From: Ascaris suum
Taxonomy: Eukaryota > Nematoda > Chromadorea > Rhabditida > Ascarididae
Reading direction: 5' to 3'
DNA: 64,000 nt
NCBI GenBank assembly: GCA_013433145.1
Contig: CM024191.1
Span: forward strand, 3,674,501 to 3,738,500
The notes beneath the pieces are model-generated. The model had not been told where the DNA came from and searched no databases. It saw only the letters and a list, made by a program, of their open reading frames with translations. Below, piece after piece: positions 40,496 through 51,640 of the stretch. The stretch's first letter is position 1. The number at the start of each line of letters is the position of its first letter. Both the position numbers and the translations under genes were made by a program.

Positions 40496-40904
40496 CTACG
40501 AGAAATAGCCTTCGCCAGCGCTCTCCTCCTTGGCGCCAAAATGTTTCAAATCATCAAACAAGCTTTGTTTTATCTTCGAGATTTCACTCGCCTCTTCCTG
40601 AAACAAGCGTCTCGAAAGGCTTCAATAATATCTTTCCTCAATAAAAAACAACCATCAAATTAACGAAACAAGGAGCAGAAATTCTCAAGCATTTCTAAAT
40701 AGAGAAAGCTCGCCTCACATTAAAACTTTAATTAACATTAATCGTCACTAATAAAAAGTAATAAAATAAATCCCATACTTACTTTATAGTATAATAGACC
40801 TGATAGATGAAGAGAGTATTACGGCAAACCGCTCATTTACGCTTCTGTATCACATCACTAAGTACCTCCGAAAATGCGAACCAAAATTGTAGAATCGTTC
40901 TCAT
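40496..40904 (-). CDS. Candidate two-exon micro-ORF (46 aa) downstream of sam-10
   Basis: Minus-strand exons 40904-40866 and 40597-40496 join in phase 0. The first encodes MRTILQFWFAFSE and ends at GAG|GTACTT. The second follows a strong TTGTTTCAG acceptor and encodes EEASEISKIKQSLFDDLKHF followed by GAKEESAGEGYFS and a stop. The product would be 46 aa, with a short hydrophobic N-terminus and an amphipathic charged helix. A possible acceptor (ACATCAG) lies at 40933, about 75 bases beyond the sam-10 poly(A) signal, so it could be the second cistron of an operon. I recognise no family. Alternatives: the second exon belongs to another transcript, the first exon is read in a different frame, or both are chance. 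I find no canonical AATAAA soon after the stop. Confidence 0.25.
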
Positions 40905-41007
40905 GAAGGATTCGTCTGACACTACTGGCAAACTGATGTCCACAATTGTGTTCAAACATATTCAGCAAAAGGAGCCTCAAACCCATAGGCTATCTTCTGC
41001 GTGGGTA

Positions 41008-41013
41008 TTTATT
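41008..41013 (-). terminator. Poly(A) signal AATAAA of sam-10
   Basis: The minus strand reads AATAAA, about 135 bases after the sam-10 stop codon. This is a typical spacing, and it marks the likely end of the transcript near 40,990. A splice-like acceptor and a short ORF follow within about 75 bases, which is the geometry of a nematode operon. Confidence 0.6.
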
Positions 41014-41147
41014 ATAATGTCATTAGATCCATCACGATCAGGCAAAGCACCAACTACGTAAGGAAAGAAAATAACGTTGCTTAAAGGGAGTGCTAGACTA
41101 TGCCTGCAACAGTTTTAGGAATTAAAAACACGAGAGGCTCGCCTTTT

Positions 41148-44100
41148 TCAAGAGCAATAGGGGGCGACAATGGGTACAAAATCAAGACCAACTTGGCCTC
41201 CAACATTGCCACCACCTGCTGGCGCTCCACCCGAATTCGCAGCTCCGGTGCCGGTTCCTCCTCCTTGGCTTCCGCCTCCACCACCGCTTCCCGATCCTCC
41301 GCTCTGCGAATGCACGGATCCTGGACCGCCAACTCCGGCTCCTGCCACTGAGCCCGGCCCTCCGACAGGTGCCTGACTACCTGAACAGAAATCAGTTCAC
41401 GCAATAAAGTCCCTGAGGATGAAATCCAACATAAAGCAAGAAGGAGCAACAGTACACATCACAGCATTTCTCTAGGGCACATGATAAAAGCTGTGGAAAG
41501 TCTTTTTTTTTCTCAAAGTTTAGTGCGCCTTCTCCAAGGAAGAAGTTTCTTTTGGGATGGAGGAGGGTTTCAAACAAGATAATGTGATGTTTTTGCTCAT
41601 TTTTCCGACTGCAGGAAAAAGGATTTGAATCCGCTAGTCCATTCCTGGCCTACCAAGACCGGTGAACGTATGCTTAATGAAAGTATGCTTAACCACTCCT
41701 TGACCAAAACAATGCTCTTAACAATATCATATTTTTGCAATGAACAAGAAGAAATTTTCCCTAAGGTTCAGAATCGCTTCTTTTGACAACAGTAAAAAAA
41801 CTGAACATTTATATCTCGTGAACACCTACGGGATATGAACGTTTAGCTTTTGTAAACAATTGTGGACAGAAGACTAATCATAGCCGTAAATTGCACTCTC
41901 AACTAAATGCCGACAGCTAAAAAGCAAATTTTCGTATATTGTGCTCAGCTCGGGATGAAGTGTGGGTCCCACAGAAAGTTTCTCTGACACCCCTAACTCC
42001 TACAGGTCACTTTTGATGATACGTAATACTCTTAGTTTACTACTAAGACTTAAACACGATTTAAACTATATGACTGGTATCGAAGCAGTACAGAAAGGTG
42101 TGAAGCAGTGCGTAGAGGAAAGCAGTTTTTGCAGAATAAGCTTCGCTAGCTGGCTATGATTACAGCACCACTGTATTCGCCTGAGCAATTGAAAACGTCA
42201 AAAAATAAGCACAGGATTACAGGCATAATAACACAGCTTTCTACATCAATGCGAACGACTAAAATAAACCGTCTGCAATGAGATTACACTTTTCAACTAG
42301 CCCATCAATTACTTGCATCTGGCTAAACCTTACTCCGCTAACTCTGACGAATCATGAGCAAAAAATCTACAGCTCTGATTGATGTTTAATTAATTGTACA
42401 ACAAGAAACTTCAGTTACCTGGGCCTCCCGCTGTTCCAGGCGTACCTCCGTTAAGACCACCATGCGTTGATGCGGGAGACTGTTTCATCTCGTCCCCATT
42501 TAATAGTGAGTTCATTTGGGGTTCAGAGGCAGCCACCGTCGGACCTGCTGACCCTCGACCTCCTGCTCCTGGCGTAATGCTTCCTTCTGCGCCGTGCATT
42601 CCATACTGCAACAACATTCCTTTGGTTCTTTTATTAATGAAACAAAATGACAATTCCTTTAGCACACACTTTTTCCGCTGAGTTCCACTGTCTTCCTCAA
42701 TTTCTTTATAGAACGGAGCAAACCGTTCTATAAAACAACATCACTTTGCACTTATATACGCTAGTAAAAGCAACAATAAAATGCTGTCAAACAGCTCTAT
42801 GAAGAAATCTCCCACTTTTTTGGCTTCGGCATGTAGACGTCAATCCCGATACAGAATTGGAATAAAAACAAGCAAACGTACCGGCATCGCGGATGCTGTT
42901 GACATCATCATATAGCCCCTCGGATCAGGCTGTCCGTCAGGTCCCGTTGGCATCGGCCCCTGAGGACCAGGCGATGACATCATCGATGGAGCTGACGAAC
43001 ACATGCCACCATTGGGCATCATCGCGCCCTAGAATCACAATTTCTGCGAATCAGATGTACTAATTCCTATTGGATCCAATAAATCTTACCGTGAACGACG
43101 CTCAAGTGATGAAACTTATCGTGCAACAATTTTCACACCGTATGAAACTAAACTGAGATGCACAAAAGAATATCAGTACATCAATATCAATACTGACATC
43201 AGTATCACACTGAAAGTAGAAAACCACATTCCGCGTAACAGGAAAACCATATCAACAAGAGCATTTCCCCAAGAAAGTGAAAAAAAAAACATAATCAGAA
43301 AGAAACATTTCCCAATTGCATCGTCTTTTTGCCCTCCGGTACAGACGAATGTCGTTGCTTCAGCAAAATAACAGCATAATGCTCTGAGGTGTGTTATTAA
43401 AAAAAGAAAAACATACAGGAGGAAATGGCGTTCCAGTGGGCGAGTCCATATACATCTGTGAGCTGTACCGCATCGGTCCATTCGGCCGCATACCAGGAAA
43501 ATTCTGCAAATAACGTTTCGACGTTTACTTTGATTGCATGTAGTAATAAGCGTCAATTTGGATGACTGCCTCGGGTCCAGCACTTCCGTACTGCACAGAA
43601 ATGAAGTGTTTAAGAAAAGCGGCACCAGAGACTCTTCTGCTATGGAGAACCGAGGAAAGCGGAAAAGGTGGAACGACAACAGAAAGTATAAACAAACACA
43701 AATCTTCTTAAGGCCATCCTTGCAAAGTATCATCTTTTTAATTCGCATAGTACTTCCTCATGACTGCCAACCTTTCTATATATAAAACAAAACGTACGGT
43801 CGGCATCCGCATAGGCCCAGCATTAGGAGGTAACCGTTGCGGCTGCATAGGCCGCATTTGATCAGCACCAGCGAACATATGAGGAGGTCCTCCTCCAGGA
43901 AAACCGGCACCCGGAGGAATCCCTCCTGGGCCAGGGGGTCCGCTCCGTGCGCCCGGTATCGCATAGCGAGGAGGTACTGGCGCAAAGCTTCCTGATGGCG
44001 GCACTCCTAAACGAAATATGTAAAACCAGTGCACAGCCAAAACCAAATGGTGCTGAACCTTCTTTTGCCATTAAAAAAAAAGCAAAAAACGTTCGCTCAT

Positions 44101-45288
44101 AGCTTACAAACTAACAGGTGTTTCATCGAAACGTTAAACAATTGAGAGAAGCTAAGAACGGCGAGAAGTTTGGCGGACAATAACCCTCATAAAACGAGCG
44201 CATTAAAAATCGTTTGCTGGGGAACCCTCATAAGTGTTCCATTCATTAACCCCCTTAAAGGTTTCCAATGCCTCGCCTGGGAAGCGAAAAAAAACACTAG
44301 AACCTATAACTTTCAACTGCACTCTTCATCACAGCTGCTCACGCCTCCATAAATCGGTGCATAAAGAAAAAACTCAAAGCCAATGTACCCTTGCCGTAAT
44401 TTATCTCAATCACTCATTGCAAATAATGAAAAGACTCTAACATTTTATGGATGTTCTCACGGCCAATTTCAATTAGGAAGTTTTTATGAGTGTACCGGAA
44501 ATCGGAGACGCCTGACTTGTTGATCCAGACGGCCCAGGCTGTGCGGATCGTGGAGGATAGTAACCAGCAGGCATCATCCCGTCAGGACCTGGGCCAGGTC
44601 CCATGCCCAGAGGACTTGCCGTCGCTGATGGGAACTGCAAATTCGGAACGATGAAATCCAAAAGATGACAACACAGGTAACCCTAAATACCTCATACAAC
44701 TGTGCTTCATATTGTTGAAATCATAGATAATAACGGGAAATCGTTGAAAACGAGTCGAGAGTGGGAATACGACGAAAAATAATTACAATGTCGCCATTAT
44801 GTAGAAGATTTGAATGATAATATTACTCTTTGAAATTCCATTAATGATTGCAATTCCTTGCTACTAACAATCGCACAAAATGCAATGTTGGAATGCAATG
44901 CAAAAAACGACAGTCTTAAACGATCTGAACGAGGGGACTGCATCAGCGTCGGATTCGACAACCGAGCATAAGTTAGCACTATCACGCATTTCTGGAACTT
45001 ACTATGCTCAAGAATGGCGATTAGATGCACAACGAAGAGTTTCGAAAGCGACTGCAATGCAACTCTTCTACCAAAAACTAGTATGTTCGGGGTACTATCA
45101 ATACTCAAGATTCGGAATGACAACAGTGAAACAACCAACGGAAAACACACTTCAAGCCACTATTTCCCGACGTTTTTGAAGTTTTGGTTGCGACTTACCA
45201 ACGAAGTTTTAATCCGCTGAACTCACACGCCTGGAATTCACACGATATCGCTGTAGACTGCACTTCTGCATTTGCTGCGTTTCATTAG

Positions 45289-45375
<87 letters not shown>

Positions 45376-48300
45376 CTATATGTATGGATATATACGTATA
45401 TGCGTGCAGGTATACGTGAGCACCTGCGCACACGTTTACACATACACACACACCTATCTCATGTGTTTACTATATGCGCTAAAGTCTGTGCAACAACAGA
45501 TTGTTTAGTCCCTAAAAATGCAGCTTTGTGATTTTCCTGCAGTTTGCTCTAAGCATTCCACGATAATCGTGAAATTCCCAAGTGAACTCTCGACACATAA
45601 CAAACACGTTCAATTTCACCTTGTCAACTGTGATGCTACCTGATGTCCGGAAGATATCGCAAAACCCACTGCCACCCTGCAATTTGTAACTGCAGCGCTG
45701 CGCATTGTGTTTCCCTTTTTTCAGGGCGCTGATCTCAGCACCTCTCGGCACCGCCACGTTAGCCATCAACATAAACGCACGCTTGCCGCGCCGCACTCGT
45801 TATTGCAAGCTCGTGCGCATCTCTTCGCTGACACGTGCACATTGCATGCCACCAGGCCACCCACCACCACCCGAATCAATGAACACACGTTGTGCATCGC
45901 TCATCCCAACTAAAACCGTTCATTCGCAGCACTTCCCTTTTTATCACCCCTTCCCTCGTCCTCATCGCATCAGGCAGAGAGACCTTGCTCGAATGCCCAC
46001 TATAACACCTATATTTTAATAACGACGAGTCTACTATGGGGTTCTATTATAAAAGAGCGCAATTATACAGTCGAACTGAAATACAGGCAACATTTCCGCA
46101 CATCACACTATCACCACAAATACTTTTTTCTAAAGTCATCACTGCCGAAATCCTGAGCAAAATATTCTCAGCTATTCCTAACATCACACATCGCTTGGAA
46201 GCTACACGTTTGAATTTCTTGAGAATTCACCCCTTATGGAACCAAAAAACAAAATCCGACCAATAATTCGGTACCTCTCATTTAGTAAGTGAAATATCCG
46301 TCACTACATTACACAGACCAATAAGAGAAAGTACACATTTCATTCAGTCCCAATTTTGTGATCACAACATTCCCGCTCACAACACAACGCTGCAATTGGA
46401 CGAAGCATGGAAACTAAGTTGGTACATGAAAGTGTTTGGTATTTTTCTAATAGTGATGAAGCAAATCAGCTAAACATTCAGTAATTTTGCTGATAGCTTA
46501 CTATTCGGAGCCGCTCCCCAATCTTTCGCCAATACCTGGGATTCATCCTTCGGCAAGCTCCTTCACTCCCAGGAATTTAAACGTGCTCAGCCCAAGTATG
46601 AAAGGCCACGCTACAACTCAATTCTTTTCGAAATTTGCGCTCAAAACATCCAACACGACCACTGCATAGAGCTCCTTCTGACCGGTAGTCAGCAGCTCCG
46701 TTTACTGAAGAAAAAACGAAGTCCTTGTAGGCAAAAGCCTTTCCCCTATATATGTTGAGCGCACTTAAAATGCTAGAAGTGAATAAATTTCTCGAAGGAT
46801 GCGTCATATATAATAGAGGCGAGCCTTTTGGGAAATAAAACAGGAACATCACTGAGCACTCAGGATAATCCGCATTGTTTCCCTCCCACCACCTTCTACA
46901 AGGAATCAGCACCCGATCACAACGCCACATTAGTTCGTCACATCTGCTTATCGCTAAACGCTGAGCTGGCCAAATCGTCAGCACGGCGCTTATTGCCAAC
47001 TGCGTGTCGACTTTTCTTTTCATAAAAAAAGCCTTCGCTTTGCCGATGCGATCAACGATCAACATCGCCTTCACAAGCAGATTCAGGACTTTCCGTGTTA
47101 ATCAATGAGCTCAATTAGGAATGTGGACAAATTTCACGGTTCCTTGGCATTGAATCCTGGAAAACTTAACCCAGAAATGGTGATCATTGCATGATGGCAC
47201 AAGTGTTGTAGCTCAGAAGACATCAAATTCACTCTACGCTACGAAGCCTTCATTTGCACTTATAACCCCGCGAAAGGGACGGTCGGCCCCATCCTATCAA
47301 CCTATTCTCCATGCTTCGGCCGCTCCGCCATTCTATCCATGCCTCTCATCAGCTGCATCACAGTTATTGCAGAATACAGGTTACAACTCATATCAGTCCC
47401 AATGTGAAAGCCCAGTGGGTCAGTTTTTCTTTGGAAAGTTTTTAATAACACTAAACAGCACTCAATAAAAAGAGACACACTGCAAATAAGACTTCGAATT
47501 TTACTAAGCGTCTTTGCATGGCACACGAATTCCTTCTTCACTAGCACCCTCCTTCATCAAGCATGACAGCATGATCCTCTTCCCCATCAAACTTTTTCAG
47601 TCGGCTGCCGCAGCGTTTGCTTAGCATTCCCACTTTGCTGATGGGCGGATGTGCTGTGATGATATAACGAAACATATCACTTCATAAAAACGCAGTAAAA
47701 ATTCTCTCATGAAAAGCTGCAGAAACATGTGTCACTCATCTTTAAATATAAACAACACATAGCTCATATACGCAATAATAACCTTAAACACCTTCTAAAG
47801 ACATGATATGGGGGAATGACCTCGAAGTGAAGAGGGACAGAAGAAGACAGAGGCAGCTATTTTTTGACGATAAAAAAGGCACAGAGACTGACACAATCCA
47901 GATAGGAGGAGCTGGAAGTTGCCTCTGCTTCAACAACACAACAGAGCAACATCCAAGAAAGTTTCACGATGAAAACACTAAAGGCACAAAAAAGAACGAA
48001 CCAAATGCGAGCCATGCATTCCATTCATCATTGGTGCTCCCGCTGGACCTGGCGGTACACCGTGCGATGTATTCATAAACCCCTAAAAATCAATTCTTTA
48101 AGGTTATAAAATCCTCACCTCAGCCCAGGTAAGTCTAATCAAGTGAATTAATAAAACAAGATTCACTGTTCCGGGATGTGAAGTATGGCCTCTCTTTCCC
48201 TTTTGCTTTTCTCAAAGATAGATAAAGCACGCGTCTCACGTACAGCAGTGAAGGAACTGTTCACAACTTCATCGAATTACAGATGCCTAATGTTGTTAAA

Positions 48301-50294
48301 ACTTACGTATTCATGAAAAGCTTTCGCCTCTTGCGACGCCTCACAAGAATCCCGTCGCTCAGGTGCGGCAGAATAAAGATCCCAAAACAAACTGAAAATG
48401 TTTTCTTGATAAACAATACTGCAAACGAGTTCTTTTATTACTATTTGCCTGATTACTGTGGCGTAAAAAACATGAGCAGATAAACATTGCCAAGTATTAG
48501 AACTTCGAAATTACTCAAAAATGGTCTTAACCACCAAGATGCAATCAATAAGCCTTCTAATTACCACGCAGTTGCTGTCAATAGTAAACAACCCCCTTTT
48601 CGTTTAGGAACGAAAAAGCGACAAATATAGCTGTGAGACCGCAAATTGTAAAGTGAGACAATCAACAAAACACAGCTGTGTTTGTCATAGCACTGCTGTC
48701 TTGAATTCTTGAAAATATGTTAAAGTATTGTGGCAATCATCACATCAAAGGTTAGTGGCTGCCACATTGCTAACCGCGATATTGCTTCTTCAACAGCCTT
48801 AACACCTTTAATTACATTCAACGGAAACGACCTGTAAACATAGACGAGCGGCCGCTATGACGGAAGACGGATAAAGCGATTCGCTGATGCACCCTGCTTT
48901 ATGCAATTTCGCTTAGTTGCACTTTCCACTTATTCACCTTCTAGATACAGCTAATGCAATCTTGCGCATATAAAACAATCTTATCCAATCTAACGACAAA
49001 TTTAATGAAATGGCAAATGAAATATAAGTAGAGAAATTTCCCAAAACAAAAAAGAGAAGTCAAAGCCAACTTACAAAAACCAATTCTGTAGGAATCCCGG
49101 GGCGTCACCAACGTTGACTTGTTTCGCAACGTTGTTTTGCTGCAAAAATAACACTGAAGCGAATAGAACACTCACATCAAAAACAAATAAGAACATAACT
49201 ACTTGACAAAAGACGTAGAGAAAAACTGGAAGGAGCAGCTGGATGATCGAAACCCTCTACCAAAACAAAATCAAAATCACCGAAAGCTACCGAACTACGT
49301 ACTTTTACTATCATATTTTCTCGGCAACAAGCCCATTTTTTCGAGTCATCGAATTACGCCTCCTTTGCTTATAGCACCAGCGTTTCATCACAGAGATTAT
49401 ACTTTGCAGTATGGTGTCTTTCAAAAAACTTCCACAGGATTCGACAATAAAGCTTGTAGCTGAGCTCACATATATGCCGGAACAGTTCACTTCGGATACA
49501 AGACACCTCACAGCAGTCTGCACTTAGCTCATTCATGTACGATAGGAAATAAATCAGCATACTCAATTAAAACAGTATAGATCTATCTCAGAGGTTCAAG
49601 CTGAATTCAGAAGCATATTTCGAAGCGTTCACTAAGGCCTATTACTGAGGGATGTCTGATTAAAATGAATGCAATGAATCAAAACCAAAGTTAGGAAGGA
49701 AGCAGGTGAGTGAAACGGTTAACTGGAATCAACTTACCGAAAGCATTTCGCCTTTAAACGATTCGGCTGTTTTCGTCGCACCATTATGTATTAAATATTC
49801 ATAAACGAAGCCAGCAAGTCTGAAAACAACATCAACTCTATAAAAGCTTCGATGAATTGATGTCTGAAATCAATAAAACTACTTATATACAATGATTGTA
49901 CTAAACAACAAAGCTCACTTCCTACAACGAAGATTCCATCAATAATTACTAAGGTGGTTAACTAACTATTTATTACTACAATGTTAGCCAGCGAGTTTAT
50001 ATGCACCTGACGTGTCTTATACTCTGATCGTATGCGGAAGAGCGAATTGTGAATTTCAATACTGCAAGTTGACATTCAAAAAACTCCACCATTTCAAAAA
50101 TTTGGATCGTCCTGACTATATTTGCGTAATAAATTAAATAAGAGCAAAACAGCGATTTGCTGGAAATTTCAAGGATAAAAAAATCAATAAGATAATGAGA
50201 AGGCTTACTTTTCTTTGGCGGATGCCTCACTTTGGCTAGTTAATGTCTGCTGAGGTCTAGGCGCGGGTGGGCCTTTTGGTTGTTGCGCGAACAT
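41148..50294 (-). CDS. sam-10: Single-stranded DNA-binding protein SSDP/SSBP family (C. elegans SAM-10 orthologue), 11 coding exons
   Basis: Minus-strand exons: 50294-50209, 49819-49738, 49139-49075, 48391-48307, 48082-48002, 44634-44496, 44006-43798, 43503-43417, 43028-42882, 42605-42419, 41380-41148. All phases agree, giving 466 aa. SSDP proteins stabilise LDB/Chip and act with LIM-homeodomain factors in the nucleus; SAM-10 controls presynaptic differentiation in worms. Residues 28-106 form the LUFS/LisH domain: [20 protein letters not shown], then [11 protein letters not shown] and [15 protein letters not shown]...EAKAFHEY, matching the family closely. Residues 107-466 are Gly/Pro/Met-rich. 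Residues 361-384 ([14 protein letters not shown]...GGTPGT) correspond to the MNGSLGSGD...NSP...GTP block of vertebrate SSBPs. The last exon ends in a Gly/Ser-rich tail and VPIVAPYCS. Start: the first Met after an in-frame stop; a likely splice-leader acceptor lies 70 bases upstream. The 48002 donor (GTTCGT) is the least certain boundary, and extra exons could lie in the 3.4-kb intron 5. Confidence 0.95.
42705..42734. repeat. Perfect 12-bp hairpin in sam-10 intron 9
   Basis: TTTATAGAACGG at 42705-42716 and its exact reverse complement at 42723-42734 are separated by the six bases AGCAAA. On the minus (transcribed) strand it would form a stable RNA stem-loop between sam-10 exons 9 and 10, about 100 bases from the exon 10 acceptor. 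It may be a remnant of a short foldback element or affect splicing; the sequence alone does not decide. Confidence 0.75.
45292..45455. repeat. (AT)n microsatellite followed by alternating purine-pyrimidine sequence, in sam-10 intron 5
   Basis: Pure AT from 45292 to 45371 is followed to about 45455 by mixed alternating sequence (GTATACGTGAGCACCTGCGC, then CACACACAC). It lies within the largest intron of sam-10 and may account for part of its length. Confidence 0.95.
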
Positions 50295-50363
50295 CGTTCC
50301 CACCGGATTCGTATCGACCGTCAGCTTTGCGTTATAGTTAGTTCAAACCCCATTCAAAAACAT

Positions 50364-50379
50364 GCTACAGACAAAACGC
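50364..50379 (-). other. Probable trans-splice acceptor upstream of sam-10
   Basis: The minus strand reads TTTTGTCTGTAG with the exon starting at 50364, 70 bases before the start codon at 50294. The pyrimidine tract and AG fit a splice-leader addition site. The stretch between it and the ATG is open in frame but has no Met. Confidence 0.4.
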
Positions 50380-51640
50380 TACGCTTTTATTTTAGGTCAA
50401 TCCTGAAAGCAAATATTCTCTGCTTCGAATGCAATAAGCAGACGCTGTTCGCTGATAATGCAACGACCAAGCGATCTGTGAATGCGGAGTGAAGCAAAAC
50501 GATGAATGAAACACAAATCTCTAGAAAATATGAGAAGAACATAAAGGTGAGAACAGGAGCTTATAGAACCTTAAGACTAAACAACTTCCAGGTTCAAGCA
50601 GTAAGAAAGACCCGCATGAAAGATCAATTTCTCTCCGGAATAGCAGTAAGAAAATGAAACTGAATACTTTTCAGCAGAACTGCATACATGAAAAATGTGC
50701 CTACGGAGGATACCGAGTTGCAATTACTTCTCCCAACTTCCGGATGTTTTCGGGATTGTTTTTACTTACTTTCCCGAATATCATTCAATCCACCTTATTC
50801 TTCTCAGCTGTTTCGCGATAAAAAAATAAAATCCCACTCGCTAGAAACAATACCTCGAAGTCGAATTGCACCTCATAAGCAGCGCATGCTCCTTCTATCA
50901 AACAGATGCATTGGCTAACAAAATCGGCGGTTCTAAGCGGAACCCCCTTGAATTTGTTGCATTTTGGCGCAAGTCCCGCCCATTTCATTGAAAATGGGGA
51001 ATAAGAAAACAGACCACTCAATCCCACGGAAACGCCCTAGTATTTTACTATACGAAGTGAATCGGCTATGATCACCTACCAAAAACACCTCGGTGATTCA
51101 GAATCAACGTGTCGCCAATCGCACTATTCTAAGCGAATCTAACTTCGATGTACAAAAGTGCATATGAAAACGATTAACTTCCACTGCTCACTGGGAAATG
51201 TTTCGAAATAGTTAACACCTACAAGAGAGTTTGCCCTAACCCGATAGCATATGAAATGCCAATTTCGCTCTTTGCTGCTTATTTATATGAGGACCTACCG
51301 CAGATTAACACCATACTAATTTGCGAATCGCTCAAGTAATGCAAACGTTTATCATTTTCTGATAAACAGGAGAAGCCACTGATCAGAGATTACACAAAAC
51401 TCATGCAAACAAATACGCTGTAATTTCCTTCAAACAAAAAAAAAACTTTTTTTTGACTGCGCAACATACCACGCTTTCCAGATTAATTTTAATGTCTCTC
51501 TGTGATCGTTCTATGCCTCTCACATATTAAATAATAAGCGAATAAAAGATAAATAAATAAATGAAAGATAAATAAACGAGCAATAAAACGTCGTGTTACA
51601 AGCTGGAAAATGGGTCAATTAAGATATCCAGAGCTTTCCG
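50380..51640. other. Upstream flank of sam-10, nothing recognised
   Basis: AT-rich, with facing A and T runs near 51.44 kb and an A/T-rich AAATAAAT-type stretch near 51.55 kb. The sam-10 promoter probably lies in its left part. Confidence 0.4.

Noticed and set aside
41100..41376. Plus-strand Pro-rich frames (for example [18 protein letters not shown]).
   Set aside because: These are the antisense shadow of the Gly-rich last exon of sam-10; only the minus-strand frame continues in phase from exon 10.
41600..41700. tRNA-like or SINE-like stretch on the minus strand (GGATTCAAATCC resembling a T-loop/B box, with TTGGTAGGCCAGG upstream).
   Set aside because: The T-stem does not pair, no acceptor stem or anticodon arm can be drawn, and it lies inside a sam-10 intron. 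Not a tRNA gene.
43560..43600. Possible extra sam-10 microexon (YGSAGPEA) after a GTGCAG acceptor.
   Set aside because: It has no acceptable donor, and the flanking exons 7 and 8 already join in phase without it.
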